Assembly: GCA_018401495.1 (NCBI GenBank)
Contig: JAGYJX010000005.1
Coordinates: forward strand, 186,001-250,000
Source: Rhodospirillaceae bacterium
GTDB taxonomy: Bacteria > Pseudomonadota > Alphaproteobacteria > Thalassobaculales > Thalassobaculaceae
Direction: 5' to 3'
DNA: 64,000 bases
Shown here: in pieces, positions 37,281 to 45,058 of the stretch
Layout of the letters: every line of letters begins with the position of its first letter
How positions within the stretch are numbered: the stretch's first letter is position 1
Notes under the pieces: model-generated
Databases searched by the model: none
The model's input: the letters and a program-made list of their open reading frames with translations, nothing else
What the model was told of the DNA's origin: nothing
Position numbers and translations under genes: made by a program

Positions 37281-37319
37281 GCCTTGACCCTATCCACCCG
37301 GAGGGGATAGGGTCAAGGC
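37281..37319. promoter_or_regulatory. Perfect 15-bp inverted repeat, operator of the CsoR/RcnR-type repressor
   Basis: GCCTTGACCCTATCC (37281-37295), a 9-base spacer, then its exact complement (37305-37319). Each arm holds a TTGACC hexamer that could serve as a -35 box on either strand. The ACCCTATCC/GGATAGGGT core fits the G/C-tract-with-TA pattern of CsoR/RcnR-family sites. It ends at the base before the repressor's ATG and lies 53 bases upstream of hupE, so one site could control both directions. Confidence 0.75.
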
Positions 37320-37598
37320 ATGTCGGGCGAGCACCTGCACCAGACGCACCCTGAAATCGTCAAGCGCCTGAAGCGCGCCGACGGCCATCTGCGCGGCGTG
37401 ATCGAGATGATCGAGGCGGGCCGGCCCTGCCTCGACATCGCCCAGCAGCTGCACGCGGTCGAGAAGGCCATCGCCCAGGCCAAGCGCACGCTGATCCAGG
37501 ACCACCTCGATCATTGCCTGGAAGAAGTCGTCGGGCCGATGGCGCGGGACCAGCGCCGGGCGATCGACGACTACAAGGAAATCACCCGGTACCTCTGA
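37320..37598 (+). CDS. CsoR/RcnR-family metal-sensing repressor
   Basis: An all-helical DUF156-family repressor of 92 residues. Metal-ligand positions are Cys37, His62 and Cys66, the spacing of the Cu(I)-sensing CsoR triad. His65 sits beside Cys66 and the N-terminus is His-rich (MSGEHLHQTH), which recalls the Ni/Co sensor RcnR. The metal cannot be decided from sequence; the neighbours (HupE, His-tailed MFS) favour Ni/Co. Its ATG directly abuts the palindromic operator, leaving no room for a normal ribosome site, so a leaderless or very short-leader mRNA is likely. The MFS gene follows after 36 bases. Confidence 0.9.
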   Translation: MSGEHLHQTHPEIVKRLKRADGHLRGVIEMIEAGRPCLDIAQQLHAVEKAIAQAKRTLIQDHLDHCLEEVVGPMARDQRRAIDDYKEITRYL

Positions 37599-37634
37599 CG
37601 CCCGGTTCTCTGACTGCCGGCGGCCAAAGCGGGG

Positions 37635-38997
37635 ATGCGCATGATCGGGATCCTCCGCAACCGCACCTACCGGCACCTGTTCCTGGCCCAGGTCATCGCC
37701 CTGCTCGGCACCGGCCTCGCCACCGTGGCGCTCGGCCTGCTGGCCTACGAGCTGGCCGGGGCCGAGGCCGGGGTGGTGCTGGGCACCGCGCTCGCCGTCA
37801 AGATGATCGCCTATGTCGGCGTGGCGCCGGTCGCCGCCGCGTTCGTCGAGCGCCTGCCGCGCCGGCGGGTGCTGGTCGCCCTCGACCTGGTGCGGGCGGC
37901 GGTCGCGCTGTCGCTGCCGTTCGTCACCGAGATCTGGCAGGTCTACGCCCTGATCTTCGTCCTGCAGTCGGCGTCGGCCGGCTTCACCCCGACCTTCCAG
38001 GCGACCATCCCCGACATCCTGCCGGACGAGGCCGAGTACACCCGCGCCCTGTCGCTGTCCCGGCTCGCCTACGACCTCGAAAGCCTGATCAGCCCGGCGC
38101 TGGCCGCCGCCCTGCTGACGGTGGTTAGCTTCCACGCGCTGTTCGCCGGCACCGTGGTCGGCTTCCTGGCCTCGGCCGCCCTGGTGGTGTCGGTGCGGCT
38201 GCCGAGCCCGCGGCCGACCGGGCGCCGCGGCGTCTACGACCGCACCACCCGGGGCCTGCGGATCTACCTGGCGACGCCGCGCCTGCGCGGGCTGCTGGCG
38301 CTGAACCTGGCGGTGGCGGCCGGCGGCGCCATGGTGATCGTCAACACCGTGGTGATGGTGCAGGCCGGCCTCGGGCTGTCGCCGCGGGCGACCGCGCTGG
38401 CGCTGGCCGCCTTCGGCGCCGGCTCGATGATCGCCGCACTCGCCCTGCCGCGCCTGCTGGAGGCGGTTGCCGACCGGACGGCCATGCTCGGCGGCGGCGT
38501 CCTGCTGGCGGCCGGGTTGCTGGTTGGGGCGGTGCTGGCGGGAGATGGACAGGCGGCGGGCGGGGTCGCCCCCGGCTACGGCGCGCTGCTGGCGCTCTGG
38601 CTGCTGCTCGGCCTCGGCTATTCGACGGCCCAGACCCCGTCGGGCCGCCTGCTGCGGCGGTCGGCCCACGCCGAGGACCGCCCGGCCCTGTTCGCGGCCC
38701 AGTTCGCGCTGTCGCACGCCGGCTGGCTGCTCGCCTACCCGGCGGCGGGCTGGCTCGGCGCGCAGTTCGGCATGGCCGTCGCCTTCGCGGCGCTGGCGGC
38801 GCTGGCGGCGGCGGCGCTGGCGGCCGCCGCGGTCCTGTGGCCGCGCCACGACCCCGAGGCGATCGAGCACGCCCACCCGGACCTGCCGCCCGACCACCCG
38901 CATCTGCGCCGGCGCGGCCCGGCCCGGCGCCGTGCCCCGCCACACCCACGCCTACGTGATCGACAGCCACCACCCCGACTGGCCGCACCGGGCCTGA
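37635..38997 (+). pseudogene. MFS metal exporter with histidine-rich C-terminal tail (NreB-like), one frameshift
   Basis: A 12-helix major facilitator of about 450 residues, starting MRMIGILRNRTYRHLFLAQV. The tail after the last helix reads AIEHAHPDLPPDHPHLR and, following a slip near 38925, RHTHAYVIDSHHPDWPHRA with a stop at 38997. His-rich tails and this fold are features of NreB-type nickel exporters. It lies directly behind the CsoR/RcnR-type repressor in the same direction, which supports metal-induced efflux. Left uncorrected, the frame would run to 39452 through the next gene. The frameshift removes the final His cluster. Confidence 0.85.
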
Positions 38998-39115
38998 CGC
39001 GCCCCGCCCTGCCCCCGGGCCCCAGACCGCCGGCCGGTGCGGCGGATCCCGCGGCCGGTTGCCGGGTTGACGCGGCGGGACTAGAACCCTCCCTCCAGCC
39101 GCCGGAGCGCCCCGC

Positions 39116-39975
39116 ATGGCCAGCGTGGAAATCCCCAACGTCCTGCGCCGCACCGACCCGAGCGGCCCGCCGGCGCCGCTGGTGTTCGACAGCCCGCATT
39201 CCGGCCTGCACTTCCCCGCCGATTTCCGCCCGGCGATCCCGCTGGCGCAGTGCGAGCGGGTGGCCGACTGGCACGTCCACGAGCTGTTCGGCGCGGCACC
39301 GGCGCACGGCGCCATCCTGGTCGAGGCGCTGTTCCGGCGCGCCTACATCGACCCCAACCGCAGCGACCGCGACCTGGACCTGTCGATGGTCGAGGCCGGC
39401 TGGCCCGGCCCGGTCGAGGCCAGCGCCAAGACCGACCGCGGCGCCTCGCTGATCTGGAAGGCGATCGACGGCGAGACCGCGATCTACGACCGCCCCTGAC
39501 CGTCGCCGAGGTCCAGGCCCGCCTGGACTTCTACTGGCGGCCCTACCACGCCGCCCTGAAGGAGGCGCTCGACGAGACCCATGTCCGGTTCGGCCGGGTG
39601 TTCCACGTCGACTGCCACTCGATGCCGCAATGGGGCGACCGGCGCTGGGGCGACCAGGGTGCGAGGCGCGCCGATTTCGTGATCGGCAACCGCGACGGCA
39701 GCACCGCCTCGCCGGCCTTCACCGAGCTGGTGGTGGCGAGCCTGCGGGCTTCCGGCTACTCGGTGGCGGTGAACGACAAGTTCAAGGGCGTCGAGCTGAT
39801 CCGCCGCTACGCCAACCCGGCGGCGGGACGGGAATCCCTGCAGGTCGAGGTCAACCGCGGGATCTACATGGACGAGATCACGCTGGCGCGCACCGAACGC
39901 TTCGCCGCCACCCGGGCGGCCATCACCCGGATGATCGCGGCGCTGGAGGGGTTCGCGCGCGGGCTGGTGCGGTGA
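39116..39975 (+). pseudogene. N-formylglutamate amidohydrolase-family protein, one frameshift
   Basis: N-formylglutamate deformylase family, zinc amidohydrolase fold, about 286 residues. The first frame holds FDSPHSGLHFPADFRP and RRAYIDPNRSDRDLDLSMVE. It stops at 39499 because a C run (CCCC) lacks one base at about 39495. The next frame resumes LTVAEVQARLDFYWRPYH, FHVDCHSMPQWGD and KFKGVELIRRYANP, ending at 39975. The metal-binding His residues in SPHSG and DCHSMP are present. Other histidine-utilisation genes are not near, so the physiological substrate is uncertain. Confidence 0.85.
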
Positions 39976-40031
39976 GCGGGTCATGCCATCGGCTCGCGCC
40001 GACGCGGCGAGTTCACGCTGGCGGTGAGCCC

Positions 40032-40241
40032 ATGACGAAGGCGCAGATCAGGCAGGAGCCGACCGCGCAAGTAAGGGTCCGCGACCCCCGCAGCGGCCGC
40101 GATGTCGAGGTGCGCGGGGCCGATTCGATGAAGTCGTCCCAGCTGCCCCTGAAGAAGAGCGTGGACCTCACGAAGCCGATCGCCCGGCAGGCCCTCAAAG
40201 GCAGCCCGCACAAGGCGCGCAGGCCCTCCCCGAAGGGATAG
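40032..40241 (+). CDS. Small basic protein, putative antitoxin of the PIN locus
   Basis: A protein of 69 residues, MTKAQIRQEPTAQVRVRDPR onward, with a Lys/Arg-rich tail (HKARRPSPKG). No family is recognised and it lacks an obvious AbrB, RHH or Phd fold. It ends three bases before the PIN-domain frame starts, the layout of VapB-VapC operons. An antitoxin role is inferred from position only. Confidence 0.45.
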   Translation: MTKAQIRQEPTAQVRVRDPRSGRDVEVRGADSMKSSQLPLKKSVDLTKPIARQALKGSPHKARRPSPKG

Positions 40242-40244
40242 CCC

Positions 40245-40681
40245 TTGTCGGGGACGCTCCTCGACACCCATACCTTCTACTGGCTGGTGACGGCGGTCGA
40301 CAGGCTGTCCGAAGAATGGCCCTGGTCGCGATCGCGGGAAGCCAGGCCGCGGGGACACTCTACGTCTCCCCGATCACGGCCGGGAATTGACGATCGCCTG
40401 CGCAAGCCGGCGCACCGAGACCCGCTGAACCTGGGCGCCGGGACGCCGTCGCGTTGGTTCTCCGAAGCGGTGGCCGCGACCGGGGCGAAGGTCGTTCCGA
40501 TCAGCAGCGGATCGCCTGCGAGGCGTGCACGCCGTCGCGGACACCGGCCGGCGGGCGATCCGGGCGATCGCGATCTCGATCGCGACGGCGCGGGTGCGGC
40601 GGATTCCCCATCATCACCTCGCGACGCGATCATCCGGGGGCTTCGCTCTCGCCCGATTACCTCGACGTCATCGTGTGCTGA
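40245..40681 (+). pseudogene. PIN-domain toxin (VapC-like), decayed by several indels
   Basis: PIN-domain RNase recognised across the three frames. LLDTHTFYWLV supplies the first acidic residue. YVSPITA then reads into a WEL-like LTIA segment in another frame. EAVAATGAKVVPIS follows in the first frame, then IAISIATARVRRIP, and finally PDYLDVIVC at 40681. At least four indels fall within 440 bases, a higher density than in neighbouring genes, so this copy is probably truly dead. The initiation codon would be TTG 40245. It was probably paired with the small ORF just upstream. Confidence 0.6.
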
Positions 40682-40800
40682 ACCCCGACAGGCCGCGCGC
40701 CCTCGCGCCCCCGCGATAATTTTCGCGCGGCCGCTGTCACAACCGGCCCGCGCCGCCCGTCATGGTGTCAGAAGCGGCCGCGCGCCGCCTCCTCTCCCCT

Positions 40801-40840
40801 CTCATCCTGAGGTGCTCCCGCGAAGCGGGAGCCACGAAGG
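40801..40840. repeat. 40-bp hairpin repeat, inverted partner of 35724-35763
   Basis: CTCATCCTGAGGTGCTCCCG followed by CGAAGCGGGAGCCACGAAGG. It is the reverse complement, with small changes, of 35724-35763 and holds the same hairpin. It lies about 20 bases upstream of the AhpD-like gene. The two copies bracket about 5 kb containing the metal cluster and PIN locus. Confidence 0.7.
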
Positions 40841-41812
40841 ACAAACAAAGGACCCCGCCATGCAACCCCGCCTGAACGCCTACGAAGCCGGCAAGGACGC
40901 CTACCGCGCCGTGCTGCAGCTGAACTCCTACGTCCACGATTGCGGCCTCGAGCAATCGCTGCTCGCGCTGGTGAAGATCCGGGCCTCGCAGATCAACGGC
41001 TGCGCCTACTGCATCGACATGCACGTCAAGGAGGGCCGCAAGGCCGGCGTGAGCGAGCAGCGCATGCACCTGGTGGCGGCCTGGCGGGAATCGCAGCTGT
41101 TCAGCGAGCGCGAGCGCGCGGCACTCGCCTAGGTCGTGGACTCATATTGCCTGATCCAGAGTCTGGCGGACGCGAGGGCGATTGCGGCGATGAAGTTTCT
41201 GGCGAGCTTGTGATAGCGGGTTGCGATGGCTCGGAAGTGTTTGAGACGTTGAAGAAGCGTTCGACGAGATTGCGTTGTCGGTAGATCTGATGGTCGCCGG
41301 ATCGGCGGACCCGGACGTTGCTTTGACTGGGAATGTGGGCCTTGGCGCCGCGAGCCTCGATCAGGTCGATGATGGCCTGGGCGTAGTATCCCCGATCGGC
41401 GACCACGTCTCCGGTCAGCGCCAAGTCGGCCAGCAGCTCCGGTGTCGTGGTCTTGTCGGAGGCCTGGCCGGGGGTGATGACGAAGCGGATCGGCAGGCCG
41501 CAACGGTCGACGACCACATGGATCTTGGTGGTCAGTCCGCCGCGAGATCGTCCGATGGCGTGATCCGGGCCCCCTTTTTTCCACCGGCCGCGTGCTGGTG
41601 GGCGCGCACAATCGAGGAGTCGATCAGATGAAGCGAGTCGGGCGCATGTTGGATCAGGGCCTCGAACACCTTCAGCCAGACACCCTGCTTGGCCCACCGG
41701 TTGTAGCGATTGTAGACCGTCGTGTAGGGGCCGTAGCGCTCCGGAAGGTCGCGCCAGGGGGCACCGGTGCGCAGAATATAGAAAATGCCGCTGATCACCC
41801 GGCGATCGTCGA

Positions 41813-43153
41813 GGGTGTGTCCGATGGTCTGTGTAAGTGTTCCGCGGGCATTGCGCTTCGCGGCCTCAGCGCGCTGAGGCCGCGAAGCGATCGGCGAACA
41901 GAATGGCAAACTGCCCCATGGCGGCGGTCCATTCAATGGGTCGCTTCCACCGGATCCCGGCATTGCGGATCGCCAGGAACAGCAGCTTGGTTGCGGCCTC
42001 GTCACTCGGGAAGCTGCCACGGGTCTTGATGATTTTGCGCAAACTTCGGTGCAGGCTTTCCACGGCGTTGGTGGTGTAGATCATCTTCCGGATCGCCGGC
42101 GGGAAAGCGAACATCGGCACCACGTGCTCCCAGGCCCGCCGCCAGCTCGGAGCGATTGCCGGATACTGGGCGCCCCACTTGACCTCGAACTCGTCGAGCC
42201 GGGTCATCGCCGCCTCCACTGTCTCGGCCCGGTAGATCGCCCGGATGTCGGGTATGACCCGCTTGCGGTCCTTCCACGACACGAAGGCCAGCGAGTTGCG
42301 GATCAGGTGGACGATGCAGGTCTGCACCGTGGTCTGCGGGAACACCGCGCCGATCGCGTCGGGGAAACCGGTCAGCCCGTCGACCACGGCGATCAGGATG
42401 TCACCGACGCCGCGGGCCTTCAGCTCGTTCATGACCTTGAGCCAGAACTTCGCGCCCTCGCTCTGCTCGATCCACAGCCCCAGGACCTCCTTGTCGCCCT
42501 CGGCCGTAATCGCCAGCGCCAGGTACACCGCTTTGTTGCGCACCAGACCCTCGTCACGGATCTTCACCCGCAGCGCGTCGAAGAACACCACCGGGTAGAG
42601 CGGGTCGAGCGGCCGGGTCTGCCACGCCCGCACCTCCTCGAGCACCGCGTCGGTGACCCGGCTGATCAGGTCCGGCGACACGTCGACGCCGTACAGTTCC
42701 TGCAGGTGGCCCTGGATCTCCCGTACCGTCATGCCGCGGGCGTACAGCGACACAATCCGGTCGTCGAAACCATCCAGTCGCCGCTCGCCCTTCGGCACGA
42801 TCAGCGGCTCGAAGCTACCAATGCGGTCGCGCGGAATCGCAAGCTCCAACTCGCCGTCGTCGGTCAGCACCGTCTTGCTTGAGTAGCCGTTGCGGCTGTT
42901 GCCCGTGCCGCGCCCGGCCGAATCGCCCTTCTCGTAGCCCAGGTGCGCACTCAACTCCGCACCTAGCGCCCGCTCCAGCAGCGCCTTCTTCAGCTGCCGG
43001 AACAGCCCTTCCTCGCCAAGCAGGTCTTCCGGCCGCTCATATCCGGCCAGCAACTCGTCCAAAATCTCGGGTCGAACTGTGGTCATCGCAGGGTCCTCCG
43101 CTACCAAATGTTGGACCCACAGAACCTACTTACACAAGATATCGGACACTCTC
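41813..43153 (-). mobile_element. Complete IS256-family element nested in the IS5 element
   Basis: A 1341-bp element flanked by an 8-base duplication, ATCGTCGA, at 41805-41812 and 43154-43161. Terminal repeats share GTGTCCGAT and TGTGTAAG (left GGGTGTGTCCGATGG, right GAGAGTGTCCGATAT read inward). Closing the gap rebuilds the IS5 transposase frame PRVDD-RRVISG. The single transposase gene is intact, so this is the youngest layer of the nest. Confidence 0.93.
41866..43086 (-). CDS. IS256-family (Mutator-like) transposase
   Basis: An intact transposase of 406 residues in the MULE/IS256 class. The N-terminal part is RPEILDELLAGYERPEDLLG and GNSRNGYSSKTVLTDDGELE. Catalytic Asp residues are in VVFFDALRVKIRDEG and IAVVDGLTGFPDAI, and the Glu is in YTTNAVESLHRSLRK. 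The IS256 signature block VQTCIVHLIRNSLAFVSWKD is present. ATG 43086 gives the family start MTTVRPEILDEL. It is the only gene in the element. Confidence 0.95.
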   Translation of the reverse strand: MTTVRPEILDELLAGYERPEDLLGEEGLFRQLKKALLERALGAELSAHLGYEKGDSAGRGTGNSRNGYSSKTVLTDDGELELAIPRDRIGSFEPLIVPKGERRLDGFDDRIVSLYARGMTVREIQGHLQELYGVDVSPDLISRVTDAVLEEVRAWQTRPLDPLYPVVFFDALRVKIRDEGLVRNKAVYLALAITAEGDKEVLGLWIEQSEGAKFWLKVMNELKARGVGDILIAVVDGLTGFPDAIGAVFPQTTVQTCIVHLIRNSLAFVSWKDRKRVIPDIRAIYRAETVEAAMTRLDEFEVKWGAQYPAIAPSWRRAWEHVVPMFAFPPAIRKMIYTTNAVESLHRSLRKIIKTRGSFPSDEAATKLLFLAIRNAGIRWKRPIEWTAAMGQFAILFADRFAASAR

Positions 43154-43495
43154 ATCGTCGACGCGGGGAACGCCCCGCGGCTTGTTCGGAAGCAGCGGCC
43201 CGATAACCCGCCACTCCAGGTCAGTCAGATCGTGACGACGCTTCATCATCAAGCTCCCGCAGTTTGGAAGCTTGAATCACAATCAGCCCATAGAGGGAAT
43301 CCTCTTTATGGGTACAGAACCTAGACCGAGGCGCTGACCCTGATCGCCGACACCCACGCCCCGGATGCCGACTACGAGGCGCTGCGCGCCCGGTTCAGCG
43401 AGGAGGAGATGGTGAAGCTGAGCGTCGCCAACGGGCTGATCAATGTGTGGAACCGGATCGTGATCGGGTTCCGGACGGTGCATCCGGTGGAGTGA

Positions 43496-43814
43496 GGGGG
43501 TTCGTCCGCACCTTGTTCAGCCGCGTCCAGCCCCTCGGCCCCCTCGGGGCCAATTTGATTGGGGCAAGATCGTTGCGGAGCTTCGGCGCGGTCACGAACA
43601 AGCCGAGCACAGCTAACGGCTTCATTTAAATGACACGCACCCCATGCAGATTGAATTCCACGTTCGACAGGGGAGGTTTTCGATACGCAATCCTCTGAGA
43701 CCGCTGATTGCAAGTGGGTTGTGAAGTACATCAACGCTTCACCGATTTCCGTTCTCATTGAATGGCGGAGGCGATGAGTGTATCGTTTGGCATGTACGAC
43801 ACTCATGAACTCAC
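43496..43814. other. Gap with sharp fall in G+C leading into the accessory islet
   Basis: About 320 bases. The first 60 continue the GC-rich chromosome. From about 43560 composition drops and stays lower through the AlbA_2 gene. An inverted repeat, ATGAGTGT (43774-43781) and ACACTCAT (43799-43806), lies just upstream of the AlbA_2 start. No gene is seen. Confidence 0.6.
43774..43806. promoter_or_regulatory. 8-bp inverted repeat upstream of the AlbA_2 gene
   Basis: ATGAGTGT, a 17-base spacer, ACACTCAT, ending 8 bases before the ATG at 43815. The arms are perfect. A repressor site is likely; the N-terminal segment of the AlbA_2 protein looks like a possible HTH, so autoregulation is conceivable. 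Confidence 0.4.
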
Positions 43815-44825
43815 ATGACAAAACGTTCAATTAGCGATACCGAGATCGCGCTGATCAAAGCAATGATCGTGCGTGGGATGAAGAACAAAGATATTCAATT
43901 CTTCTTCAATCGCCCAGATCGGTCAGTAAATTCCGGGCGAATATCCCAGATTCGCACTGGAAAATATAGCAACAGCGCTGAAATTGCTGCCGCCACCGCC
44001 GGCGAGTTAGATGCATTTCTCGATAGCTTCAAGCCAACTGTCGTTTCTGCGGCCGTTACTGTCCCCGGCTCCATGGCCGATCTCGATCCCGGACCGGCAG
44101 GCGTCGCTGCTCTGAAGGCAATGTTTGCCGAGGACAAGAGCGCCGGATGCTGGCGATTCCGTCATGGCGAAAGCGATCAGCACGAGTGCAAGGAGGGCTT
44201 CGGGTTCAAGCATTCAGACAAGTGGCTGCGAGCCATAGCCGCCCTGGCCAACAACAAGGGCGGCTATGTCGTATTCGGCGTGCGCGACAAGACGATCGTT
44301 TCTGAGAAAATCGCCGAGGATAGCTTCAAAGTTGTTGGGCTTGAAAGCGATGAGTTTGAGAATGCCGATCCGGTGCAATTTACAAAGCGACTGAAGACAA
44401 CGTTTGATCCAACACCGCTGGTGGAGGCGGCCAGCCTAGAAATCGGTGGCAAGAAGGTGGGTATTCTGCGCATCCACCAGCACGCTTCGCGCCCGGTGAT
44501 CGCCCTCAAGAACGAGGGTCAGCAGGTCAAGGAAGGCGACATCTACTTCCGCTATCCCGGCCAGTCATCCCGGATTAAGTACAGCGATCTTCGCGCCATC
44601 CTTGACGACCGCGACCAAGTCGCGCGCGCGCAAATTCTTCCGATGGTTGAGAAGCTGCTGAGTCTGGGGCCGCGTGATGCAATGGTTGCCGACTTGGCCA
44701 AGGGTACATTGGTGGATGGCAAGCATACTCTGGTGATCGGCGAGGACCTGCTGGAACGCATAAAATTCATCCGCGAGGTATCCATCCGGTGAAGACCGCA
44801 GGGACGGTCGGCGTGAGCGCGAGGG

Positions 44826-45053
44826 TCAGCTCTTTGGTTTGTGGCGATTGAACTCCTCGATGAGGAGCCGGACCTCCTCGATGCCATCGTCGGTGAAGGC
44901 GAGGACTGGATCGTCGCCGATGCCGTAGACCCATATCACGCCATCCTCCGGCTCCATTCCGAGGGTCAGGTCGTGGATGAGGTCTTCGCCGACGCCGAGT
45001 TCCTTGGCGACACAGTCGGCGGTGTAGACGTGGTGGACCTTGTTCCGCTGCAT
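44826..45053 (-). CDS. Small IS66 passenger protein
   Basis: A 75-residue acidic protein, MQRNKVHHVYTADCVAKELG onward, with EPEDGVIWVYGIGDDPVLAF in the middle. It starts 5 bases after the tnpC stop and ends just inside the element border, so it is part of the IS66 transcription unit. Similar small open frames occur in some IS66 members. Function unknown. Confidence 0.7.
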   Translation of the reverse strand: MQRNKVHHVYTADCVAKELGVGEDLIHDLTLGMEPEDGVIWVYGIGDDPVLAFTDDGIEEVRLLIEEFNRHKPKS

Positions 45054-45058
45054 GGGGT

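Larger units (their letters stand above)
41129..43249 (-). pseudogene. IS5-family transposase, split by IS256 and frameshifted
   Basis: The first segment, from ATG 43249, is MMKRRHDLTDLEWRVIGPLL to PRGVPRVDD at the IS256 border. Beyond IS256 it resumes RRVISGIFYILRTGAPWRDL up to AAGGKKGA, where an A6G5 run near 41580 marks the usual programmed frameshift of two-frame IS427 transposases. The DDE part follows (SRGGLTTKIHVVVDRCGLPI, VVADRGYYAQAIIDLIEARG, RNLVERFFN). A missing base near 41250 separates it from the proper end FRAIATRYHKLARNFIAAIA, which stops at 41129. Confidence 0.88.
41133..43320 (-). mobile_element. IS5-family element (IS427 type), interrupted by IS256
   Basis: Without its passenger the element is about 839 bp, the size of IS427-type IS5 elements. 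CTAG stands at both outer junctions (41129-41132 and 43321-43324), the preferred target of this group. Terminal repeats are imperfect: GTCGTGGACTCAT at the left against GTTCTGTACCCAT read inward from the right. It is inserted in the AhpD-like gene. Its transposase gene is broken by an IS256-family element and by one base deletion, so it cannot move by itself. Confidence 0.88.
40860..43495 (+). pseudogene. AhpD/carboxymuconolactone decarboxylase-family gene split by nested insertion sequences
   Basis: The 5' part (40860-41129, 90 codons) starts MQPRLNAYEAGKDAYRAVLQ and carries the peroxidatic motif NGCAYCIDMH (CxxCxxxH), so it belongs to the alkylhydroperoxidase D-like family. The 3' part resumes at 43325 with TEALTLIADTHAPDADYEAL and FSEEEMVKLSVANGLINVWN, ending at 43495. 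Rejoined length is about 147 residues, normal for the family. The codon at the junction reads TAG where relatives usually have Trp, so the site was altered on insertion or later. The gene is inactive as it stands. Confidence 0.88.

Noticed and set aside
37290..38945. A long minus-strand frame over the MFS exporter, rich in Gln, Arg and Gly
   Set aside because: Antisense composition artefact; the plus strand encodes a clear 12-helix transporter.
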